A stretch of 5,855 bases of DNA, from positions 1 through 5,855 of the forward strand of contig MUKB01000126.1 of NCBI GenBank assembly GCA_002049785.1. Reading direction: 5' to 3'. The position numbers were made by a program, and so were the translations under genes. How positions within the stretch are numbered: position 1 is the stretch's first letter; each line of letters starts with the position of its first letter. The DNA comes from Caldifarciminota bacterium 4484_100. GTDB lineage: Bacteria; Hydrothermota; Tepidihabitantia; SM23-42. The notes beneath the pieces are model-generated. The model had not been told where the DNA came from, ran no database searches, and saw only the letters and a list, made by a program, of their open reading frames with translations. Below, one piece after another: positions 1-5,221 of this stretch.

Positions 1-1
1 A

Positions 2-392
2 CCCTGGGTCTCATTGGGCTGGGGATTTCTCGGGGTGGTGGTTATTCCAGTAGCTGTTATTATTCTCTTTGTGGTCCTGATCGGTTTCCCTTTTGCTATC
101 TTCGGGATATACTTCTACACCGTGCTCCTTTATCTTGCCTCAATCTTTATTGCATTTATTCTGGGTGAGAGGATAATTCAACTTTTCAAAAAAGAGGGAG
201 AAGTATCTCTTTATCTTTCCTTTATTGTTGGTATCATTACCCTCTTTATCCTGGGTCTGATTCCAGTATTGGGGTTTATCACCAGTATTGGGGTTTATCA
301 TAAAGATTGCAGTAATTCTATTCGGAAGTGGCAGCCTCCTGCTGGCAGGTCGCGCCCTTTGTCAGGAAATGCGTGGTCAGAATCTGATTTGA
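2..392 (+). pseudogene. Frameshifted C-terminus of a multi-helix membrane protein (bactofilin-like/DUF8173-type tail), 5' end outside window
   Basis: The frame is open from the first bases, so the gene starts upstream; the in-frame TTG at 14 falls inside a conserved-looking stretch and is not a likely start. Visible are two adjacent hydrophobic helices (about 17-85 and 88-165), a short charged loop (ERIIQLFKKEGE) and a third helix (about 203-280). The pattern, with the motif GFPFAIFGIYFYTVLLYLA, resembles the C-terminal membrane part of proteins that carry polymer-forming/bactofilin-type domains; this is from memory of the family, not a search. After 281 the frame continues as polar, unrelated-looking residues to a stop at 421, overlapping the next gene by 23 bases. 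Removing one copy of the 19-bp duplication (263-300) instead gives a fourth hydrophobic helix (IIKIAVILFGSGSLLLAGR) and a TGA at 390-392, six bases before the next ATG. The restored end is taken as the original one. Function unknown; membrane location is well supported. Confidence 0.6.
263..300 (+). repeat. Exact 19-bp tandem duplication (two copies) that shifts the reading frame
   Basis: The unit CCAGTATTGGGGTTTATCA occurs at 263-281 and again, identical, at 282-300. Flanking bases do not extend the match. Nineteen is not a multiple of three, so the extra copy moves the host gene from the frame of its helices into a frame coding a polar tail. Reading with one copy gives I-P-V-L-G-F-I-I-K-I-A and keeps the hydrophobic pattern to a stop at 392. 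The perfect identity suggests a recent event (replication slippage) or an assembly error. Confidence 0.95.
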
Positions 393-398
393 TACATT

Positions 399-1724
399 AT
401 GAACATCCTTGTGGTCGATGACGAACCTGCCCAGCGCGACCTCTTGGCCGGATATCTAAAAAAACAGGGACATTCAGTAAAAACTGCTGGAAACGGTGAT
501 GAAGCGATTAGGTTAAATAGTGAAGACACATTTGACCTGGCAATACTCGACCTGAAGATGCCCGGACTCGATGGTGTGGAGACGATGGCCCGGATGAAGA
601 AGATCGACCCGACAACCTATTTTATAATCCTCACCGGTTATGGAACCGTGGAATCTGCGGTTCGGGCAATGAAACTCGGTGCCTATGACTATCTCAATAA
701 ACCGATCAATCTCGATGAGCTGGAAATTATTATTAACCGTATTGGCGAGGAGAAAGGGCTCCACCAGGAGCTGGACCTTCTGAGGAGCGAGCTCAATGAG
801 TTCTTCCCTGTGGAATCGTTTGTTGCGGAGAGTGATGAGATGAAGGAGATACTTAAGATTGTGAATCGCGTGGCAAAGTCTAATGCTACAGTTTTACTTC
901 TGGGTGAATCAGGGACCGGCAAAGAAATGATAGCGAGGTTGATCCACCGGCTGAGTCCGCGCCGAGAACGAAGATTCATCCCTATCTCCTGTGCCGCACT
1001 TCCTGAAACCCTGCTTGAGAGTGAGCTTTTCGGTTACGAAAGGGGAGCTTTTACCGGTGCGGAGAAGAGGCATTATGGAAAATTTGAACTTGCCCATCAG
1101 GGTACCCTATTCCTCGATGAGATTGGTGACCTACCCCTGAGCACCCAGGTGAAACTACTCAGGGTATTGCAGGATTTTACCTTTGAAAGGCTCGGTTCAA
1201 ATAGACCGATAAAGGTCGATGTGCGTCTGCTCAGTGCAACAAATCAAAATCTGCAGAAGAAGATTGCCCAGGGAAAATTTCGTGAGGACCTGTATTATCG
1301 TCTCAATGTAATCAGTATTGAAATTCCACCCTTAAGGGAGAGGCGTGGGGATATTCAGCCCCTTGCGGAATATTTCCTCAAAAAATTCTGTCAGCGCAGC
1401 CATAAGGAGATAAAAGGTATCACTCCGGAGGCACTAAAAAGGCTGGTGCGTTATGACTGGCCTGGAAACATAAGGGAACTGGAGAATGTGATGGAACGTG
1501 CGGTTGTGCTCTGCACCGGAGGATATATCACAGAAAAAGAGATCCCCCTTGAATGGCACACTGAGCAGGAGTCCGGTTCCCTTGCCCAGATGGAGAAAAG
1601 CCATATTGAGAGAGTTTTAAGAAAAACCGGGTGGAACCTTTCAGAATCCGCAAGAATTCTTGGGATTCACCGCAATACCTTAAGGGCAAAGATAAAGGAG
1701 TATAAAATTAAGAAAAAGGTGTAA
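399..1724 (+). CDS. NtrC-family sigma-54-dependent response regulator
   Basis: A 441-residue protein with the complete three-part NtrC/AtoC/ZraR layout. Receiver domain, about residues 1-118: acidic pair D7-D8, phosphoacceptor D51 in LAILDLKMPGLDG, T79 and K101 (NKP). AAA+ domain, about 142-370: Walker A GESGTGKE (169-176), the sigma-54-contacting GAFTGA loop (216-221), Walker B GTLFLDEIGD (235-244), arginine-finger region FREDLYYRLNV (294-304) and sensor II WPGNIRELENV (354-364). A Fis-type helix-turn-helix lies at about 400-437 (LSESARILGIHRNTLRAKI). When phosphorylated by a cognate histidine kinase it should bind upstream of -24/-12 promoters and drive open-complex formation by sigma-54 polymerase. 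All key residues are present, so it should be active. The ATG at 399 gives the standard N-terminus, MNILVVDDE. There is no clear Shine-Dalgarno, and the gene starts six bases after the repaired upstream stop, which suggests coupled translation. The kinase and target genes cannot be seen, so no specific gene name is given. Confidence 0.96.
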   Translation: MNILVVDDEPAQRDLLAGYLKKQGHSVKTAGNGDEAIRLNSEDTFDLAILDLKMPGLDGVETMARMKKIDPTTYFIILTGYGTVESAVRAMKLGAYDYLNKPINLDELEIIINRIGEEKGLHQELDLLRSELNEFFPVESFVAESDEMKEILKIVNRVAKSNATVLLLGESGTGKEMIARLIHRLSPRRERRFIPISCAALPETLLESELFGYERGAFTGAEKRHYGKFELAHQGTLFLDEIGDLPLSTQVKLLRVLQDFTFERLGSNRPIKVDVRLLSATNQNLQKKIAQGKFREDLYYRLNVISIEIPPLRERRGDIQPLAEYFLKKFCQRSHKEIKGITPEALKRLVRYDWPGNIRELENVMERAVVLCTGGYITEKEIPLEWHTEQESGSLAQMEKSHIERVLRKTGWNLSESARILGIHRNTLRAKIKEYKIKKKV

Positions 1725-1739
1725 ATTCCTTGCGAATTT
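1723..1739 (+). other. Small AT-rich inverted repeat overlapping the regulator's stop codon
   Basis: AAATTC (1723-1728) and GAATTT (1734-1739) are perfect 6-bp arms around a 5-nt loop, CTTGC. The left arm includes the last two bases of the TAA stop (1722-1724). The stem is short and AT-rich with no T run directly after it, so by itself it is a weak terminator candidate. It may only help to protect the 3' end, or be chance. Confidence 0.3.
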
Positions 1740-1759
1740 CATAGATCCTTTAAGCAGAA

Positions 1760-1800
1760 ACTTTACACTTTATGCCGTGCATAAAATGTAAAGTATATTT
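1760..1800 (+). terminator. Long AT-rich hairpin, candidate terminator of the upstream operon or an operator
   Basis: The arms at 1760-1775 (ACTTTACACTTTATGC) and 1779-1794 (GCATAAAATGTAAAGT) pair over 16 positions with one C/A mismatch and a 3-nt loop (CGT). The right arm is followed by TATATTT and then TAT, a broken T-rich stretch. It sits 35 bases after the regulator's stop and 23 bases before the -35 box of the pyrG promoter. Length and position fit transcript termination between two operons, but the stem is AT-rich and the T run is interrupted. The same near-perfect dyad could be the binding site of a dimeric regulator acting on pyrG. The palindrome is certain; the role is inferred. Confidence 0.45.
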
Positions 1801-1817
1801 TATGGCTCTGGAAATAG

Positions 1818-1845
1818 TTGACATTATTCGATTTTTAATTATACT
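1818..1845 (+). promoter_or_regulatory. Near-consensus sigma-70 promoter for the pyrG operon
   Basis: TTGACA (1818-1823) matches the -35 consensus exactly, and TATACT (1840-1845) matches the -10 consensus at five of six positions, with a 16-bp spacer. Standard spacing puts the transcription start at about 1851-1854, at or just before the ATG of pyrG (1854-1856). The upstream stretch 1781-1804 is AT-rich. It is the only strong promoter-like sequence noticed in the window and falls in its only sizeable intergenic gap. Confidence 0.75.
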
Positions 1846-1853
1846 TGAAAAGC

Positions 1854-3458
1854 ATGGAGACAAAATATATCTTTGTTACCGGCGGAGTTGTTTCCTCCTT
1901 AGGCAAGGGCGTGGCAACCGCTTCAATCGGACTGCTTCTGAAGTCATACGGTCTCAAGGTTACCCTTCAGAAGATTGATCCCTATATCAATGTTGACCCA
2001 GGCACGATGAACCCCTATCAACACGGTGAGGTTTTTGTAACTGCTGACGGTGCCGAGTGTGATTTAGACCTTGGCCATTATGAGAGATTTTTGAATAACT
2101 CCTTGACTCGAGATAATAATATCACCACCGGACAGATCTATTACTCAGTCATAAATAAAGAAAGAAAGGGTGAATATCTGGGTAAGACAGTCCAGGTCGT
2201 GCCCCATATCACAGATGAGATAAAGGCACGCATTACAAAACTTGCCAGCCAGAATCATGTGGATGTGGTGATCACTGAAATCGGTGGAACCGTGGGTGAT
2301 ATTGAAGGTCAACCATTTCTTGAAGCGGTAAGGCAGATGCGGCTTGACTATGGTCGCGAAAATACACTCTATATCCATCTTACGCTCGTGCCCTATATAA
2401 AGGCGGCCCGGGAATTCAAGACCAAACCCACCCAGCATTCAGTGCGGGAACTTAGGGCAATCGGTATTCAACCTGATATCCTTCTGTGTCGGAGTGATTC
2501 CTGGCTTACCGGAGATGAACGAAAGAAGATCTCGCTCTTCTGTAATGTCCCCCAGGAGGCGGTAATCGATGCGGTCGATGTCGAATGCATCTATGAAATT
2601 CCGCTAATTTTCCATCGCCAGAAACTGGACCAGTTGATCATCAAAAATTTGAATCTTGATGTGAAAGAGCCTGACCTGGAAGAATGGAAACTCTTTGTCG
2701 AAAGGGCAAAATCGCCCTCACGGAATGTGGAGATTGCACTCTGCGGCAAATATGTGGAATTGAGGGATTCGTACAAGAGTATCATCGAGGCCCTCTATCA
2801 TGCCGCAGTCGCCAATGATGCCAGATTGAAATTGAAGTGGATTGATACGGAGAGGATGGAAGATGATATTAAACTGGGCAATGCACTTGCCTATGCAGAC
2901 GGTATTCTGATTCCTGGTGGATTCGGGATGAGGGGGGTTGAGGGTAAGATTAAGATAATAAAGTATGCCCGGGAGATGAAGAAACCCTTCCTGGGTATAT
3001 GTCTGGGAATGCAATGTATGGTGATTGAATACGCCCGTAATGTCTGTGGAATGAAAAAGGCAAATTCCACAGAGTTTGATGACCATACTCCATACCCGGT
3101 GATCGACCTCCTTCCTGAACAGAAGAAGATAAAGAATATGGGGGGGACGATGAGATTGGGAAATTGGCCCTGCAAGTTGGAACCCCGAACAATCGCCCGT
3201 AAGATTTACGGAAAAGACCTGATTCAAGAAAGACACCGCCATCGCTATGAGGTCAATCCTAAATATATCAAAGCCCTTACTGAGAAAGGACTTATCTTTT
3301 CCGGCCGTTCACCCAACGGCAAATTGATGGAGATTGCCGAGATTGCTGGTCTACCGTTCTTCTTAGGAACCCAGTTTCATCCTGAGTTTACATCAAGGCC
3401 CTTAGCACCAAACCCGGTCTTTTATCACTTCATAAACGCTTCTTTAAAAGGTTCCTGA
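1854..3458 (+). CDS. pyrG: CTP synthase (glutamine-hydrolysing)
   Basis: This enzyme converts UTP, ATP and glutamine to CTP, the last step of de novo pyrimidine nucleotide synthesis, in the cytosol. The 534-residue product has the usual length (bacterial PyrG is about 530-550). The synthetase domain (about 1-268) opens with [16 protein letters not shown], containing the P-loop with K18. It then shows D72 in [11 protein letters not shown] and E143 in [11 protein letters not shown] (the Mg-binding positions in the family), and [10 protein letters not shown] (191-200). The class I glutamine amidotransferase domain (about 290-530) has GGFGMRG (355-361), the nucleophile C383 in FLGICLGMQ, and H509/E511 in QFHPEF. 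The ATG at 1854 is chosen because family members begin [10 protein letters not shown]; an in-frame TTG at 1845 lies inside the -10 box and would add only three residues. No Shine-Dalgarno precedes the ATG, in line with a leaderless transcript. Its stop overlaps the next start by one base (TGATG). Confidence 0.98.
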   Translation: METKYIFVTGGVVSSLGKGVATASIGLLLKSYGLKVTLQKIDPYINVDPGTMNPYQHGEVFVTADGAECDLDLGHYERFLNNSLTRDNNITTGQIYYSVINKERKGEYLGKTVQVVPHITDEIKARITKLASQNHVDVVITEIGGTVGDIEGQPFLEAVRQMRLDYGRENTLYIHLTLVPYIKAAREFKTKPTQHSVRELRAIGIQPDILLCRSDSWLTGDERKKISLFCNVPQEAVIDAVDVECIYEIPLIFHRQKLDQLIIKNLNLDVKEPDLEEWKLFVERAKSPSRNVEIALCGKYVELRDSYKSIIEALYHAAVANDARLKLKWIDTERMEDDIKLGNALAYADGILIPGGFGMRGVEGKIKIIKYAREMKKPFLGICLGMQCMVIEYARNVCGMKKANSTEFDDHTPYPVIDLLPEQKKIKNMGGTMRLGNWPCKLEPRTIARKIYGKDLIQERHRHRYEVNPKYIKALTEKGLIFSGRSPNGKLMEIAEIAGLPFFLGTQFHPEFTSRPLAPNPVFYHFINASLKGS

Positions 3459-3943
3459 TGGATACCATTATCCAGGGGTTTATATTAACCCTGGTCTTCG
3501 GTCTTTACTTGCTTCTGCCCAAACGGAGGATCCATTTCGGGGTGTGGGAGCTGATGCCTCATAAATTGAGCCAGCTCGGTTATCGCCTCGGGATTCTGGT
3601 TAACGACTATAAGAAACAGGGATTTTGGGGAAATCTTCTTAATCACCTGCTCAGAAAATTCCGCACCGGTAAGGGGATAAGGATATTTTATCCGGATGAT
3701 GTTTTCAAAATTGTCCGATTCATAAAATCAGGTGGTATCTTCGGGGTTCTGGTTGATGGCAATACATTTTATGCAAAGTTCGAAAAGGTTAGAAAGCTGG
3801 CCAGTTTGTGCAATGTTCCGCTGATCCCGTTTGCCGCATACCAGAGATGCAATAAAGGTATCCTTGAAATCGGCGTGGACCTTAAACAACTGGTAATGCG
3901 TTATCCTTACCATTATCTCTGGTTCTATAAATCGAGGCGGTAA
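3458..3943 (+). CDS. Short LpxL/HtrB-type lipid A acyltransferase relative, apparently internally deleted
   Basis: Members of this family transfer a fatty acyl chain to a lipid A precursor at the inner membrane. The 161-residue product keeps a hydrophobic N-terminus (about 3-20) ending in LLLPKRR, then directly the catalytic-type motif H26-F-G-V-W-E31 (H-x4-E, as in the HFGNWE of LpxL). Next come GYRLGILVNDY, a G-K-G-I stretch (71-74), VRFIKSGGIFGVLVDG (86-101), PLIPFAAYQR (121-130) and the ending YPYHYLWFYKSR (149-160), which matches the family's yP..WlW...R close. Typical members have about 280-310 residues, with some 75-100 residues between the N-terminal helix and the His motif; here the two are joined. 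The stretch after D100 also looks shorter than usual. It overlaps pyrG by one base (TGATG) and lptC by one base (TAATG), so it is translated within the operon. A natural minimal enzyme, a decayed gene or an assembly deletion are all possible. Family assignment is likely; activity is uncertain. Confidence 0.72.
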   Translation: MDTIIQGFILTLVFGLYLLLPKRRIHFGVWELMPHKLSQLGYRLGILVNDYKKQGFWGNLLNHLLRKFRTGKGIRIFYPDDVFKIVRFIKSGGIFGVLVDGNTFYAKFEKVRKLASLCNVPLIPFAAYQRCNKGILEIGVDLKQLVMRYPYHYLWFYKSRR

Positions 3944-4479
3944 TGAAGTTTCTTTTTTATCCATTAATAATTATATTTTTTTTATTAAATGGATGCCGGG
4001 AAAAGGACATTGAGGAAAGACTTCCCAAGGAACTTCCCAGTATTGTAATAGAAAATTTTTCAATCACCGAGACCAAAAAAGGGAAGAAATTATGGAGCCT
4101 CCATGGAGTCCAGGCCCGTGTCTTCGAAAATGTCGTCAAGGCTGATACAGTAGAAATTAAATTCTTCGACAAAGATGAAGAACTGTTCTCTACCATTACC
4201 GCACTGCGGGGTGTGCTCAATACAAAATCGCATAATGTTCAGGTCGAGGATTCGGTCAAGCTCTATACAAATGATTCGACAAAGCTCTTTACAAAATCGC
4301 TCTTCTGGAACAATGATTCAGGCCAAATCCTTACCAATGAACATATCAAAATTGTAAAGAATGATGGCACAATTATTGAAGGTGATGGATTGAGGGCTGA
4401 CCCCGGACTCAAGAGGATTGAGATCATCGGTTCGACAAAGGGTGTCTCACCTATTGAATTGCCAGATATCAATAAATGA
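3943..4479 (+). CDS. lptC: LPS export periplasmic protein LptC, predicted lipoprotein-anchored
   Basis: LptC takes LPS from the LptB2FG transporter and passes it to LptA; it is held at the inner membrane with a periplasmic beta-jellyroll domain. The 178-residue product starts with a hydrophobic segment, MKFLFYPLIIIFFLLNG, then C18. This reads as a lipoprotein signal (LNGC, with Asn at -2 somewhat unusual) rather than the transmembrane anchor of E. coli LptC. The jellyroll follows, with family-like features: KLWSLHGVQARVFE (49-62), ITALRGVLNTKSHNV (85-99), TKLFTKSLFWNNDSGQILT (113-131), and a closing G-D-G-L-R-A-D-P-G-L-K (147-157) followed by IEIIGSTKGV. It starts one base inside the preceding stop (TAATG) and ends in ATGA shared with lptA. 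Gene order with lptA and lptB supports the call strongly. The frame is intact throughout. Confidence 0.9.
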   Translation: MKFLFYPLIIIFFLLNGCREKDIEERLPKELPSIVIENFSITETKKGKKLWSLHGVQARVFENVVKADTVEIKFFDKDEELFSTITALRGVLNTKSHNVQVEDSVKLYTNDSTKLFTKSLFWNNDSGQILTNEHIKIVKNDGTIIEGDGLRADPGLKRIEIIGSTKGVSPIELPDINK

Positions 4480-5024
4480 CACTTTTCATTTTTTTAATTT
4501 GTGTAACCCCGTTCTCTGCGGAAAAGGTTGAAATAATAAAAGAAGGCGACACCCGTCTTATCCATCTAATAAAAGATGTTGTGATAAAAAATAACAACAT
4601 CGAGATTAAATGTATGGAGGCGGTTTTGAATGAAACTGAGGGCTGGGTGAAGCTCAAAGACAGCGTCAGGATTGTTGAGGCCGATGGGGTGGTGACTGCA
4701 GGTAATGCCATTTATTATTTTAAAAAGAGGGTTGGCTATTTAAATAACAATGTAATATTGAAACGGGAAAAGAAGGTCATTAGTGCCGATTCGCTGTTTT
4801 ATAATGGGAAGGATGAGTTCGTGAAGATGTATTCGAGTGTTGTGATTGAAGATGAGGTAAATAACTTAAAGGCATACGGCTCAAAAGGATATTACAACCT
4901 TAAGGATGATATCGGCTATCTGACGGACAATCCCCGACTTGAAGTTTTCAGGGAAGACACCACGCCGATCATTGTTACCGCTAAAAAATTTCAGATTATT
5001 GCTGACGAGGAAGGTTCTGGTTGA
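4476..5024 (+). CDS. lptA: LptA/OstA-like periplasmic LPS-bridge protein, N-terminal part (frame broken near the end)
   Basis: LptA polymerises between LptC and the outer-membrane LptD to form the bridge that carries LPS across the periplasm. The reading frame gives 182 residues: a short signal peptide, MTLFIFLICVTPFSA, with likely cleavage after A15, then repeated beta-strand pairs typical of OstA folds (VKLKDSVRIVEADGVVTAG, ISADSLFYNGKDEFVKMYS, LKAYGSKGYYNLKDDIGYL, IIVTAKKFQIIADEEG). It begins in ATGA overlap with lptC. The frame closes at TGA 5022-5024 after G-S-G. OstA-like sequence resumes immediately in another frame (5021-5221), so the true product was probably about 248 residues ending at 5221. 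The two halves could in principle be separate, but the downstream half has no signal peptide. LptA identity rests on the fold pattern and its place between lptC and lptB; sequence conservation in this family is low. Confidence 0.82.
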   Translation: MTLFIFLICVTPFSAEKVEIIKEGDTRLIHLIKDVVIKNNNIEIKCMEAVLNETEGWVKLKDSVRIVEADGVVTAGNAIYYFKKRVGYLNNNVILKREKKVISADSLFYNGKDEFVKMYSSVVIEDEVNNLKAYGSKGYYNLKDDIGYLTDNPRLEVFREDTTPIIVTAKKFQIIADEEGSG

Positions 5025-5221
5025 GTCATAAAAAAATTAGCCTTTTTGAGGTTGAAGAAGGATGGTCCCGCTACTATAATAAGTCGGGCTCAAAGAATGT
5101 AGTTGAGGGTGAGCGTATCAACATAACCTTCAAAGAAGGCAAGGCCAGGATAATTAAAGTGAATGGTGGGCCACGAGGTGTTCTCACATTGAAGGAGAAG
5201 ACAGAAGATGCTGGTGACTAA
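5021..5221 (+). pseudogene. lptA: C-terminal remainder of lptA in a shifted frame
   Basis: Sixty-six codons open from a TTG that overlaps the TGA of the upstream part (TTGA). The frame is open back to 5006, where an upstream TGA (5003-5005) blocks it, so a frame change must lie between about 5006 and 5024. Residues such as KNVVEGERINITFKEGKAR and IIKVNGGPRGVLTLKE continue the OstA pattern (gene product ends with a Gxx.. beta strand and an I-x-V-x-G-x-P-x-G close). It lacks a signal peptide and starts within the fold, so it is unlikely to work alone in the periplasm. One missing base near GGTT at 5019-5022 would join the parts as ...ADEEGSG-LSHKKISLFEVEEG.... Translational restart at the TTG is the alternative. 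The stop at 5219-5221 overlaps the start of lptB by 14 bases. Confidence 0.65.
5193..5198 (+). promoter_or_regulatory. Shine-Dalgarno site supporting the lptB start
   Basis: AGGAGA lies 9 bases before the ATG at 5208, inside the shifted lptA tail. It is the clearest ribosome binding site noticed in the window and fixes the lptB start. The other operon genes mostly begin by stop/start overlap. Confidence 0.7.

Noticed and set aside
14..421. A complete 135-residue gene starting at TTG 14 and ending at 421
   Set aside because: The frame is open to the window edge, the TTG sits within a hydrophobic family-like stretch, and the end is an artefact of the 19-bp duplication.
1772..1978. 68-codon + strand frame covering the pyrG promoter and gene start
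   Set aside because: It runs through the hairpin, the promoter and the conserved pyrG start in another frame, with no ribosome binding site or family resemblance.
2718..3242. 174-codon open frame on the - strand inside pyrG
   Set aside because: It lies wholly opposite a conserved, intact pyrG, has no recognisable domain, and overlaps other such antisense frames in the same region; it is a shadow of pyrG codon use.
3750..3780. Possible -24/-12 sigma-54 promoter around TGGCAATACATTTTATGCA
   Set aside because: The GG-to-GC distance is 13 bases instead of the required 10, and it lies inside a coding region.
4249..4296. Imperfect 24-bp tandem repeat in lptC (DSVKLYTN / DSTKLFTK, 19 of 24 bases identical)
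   Set aside because: Both copies fit the normal alternating beta-strand pattern and expected length of LptC, so repeat-like strands explain it without a recent duplication.
5015..5036. Programmed ribosomal frameshift joining the two halves of lptA
   Set aside because: The run of seven A at 5030-5036 lies after the stop codon, and no X-XXY-YYZ slippery site or clear downstream structure was seen within the allowed interval.
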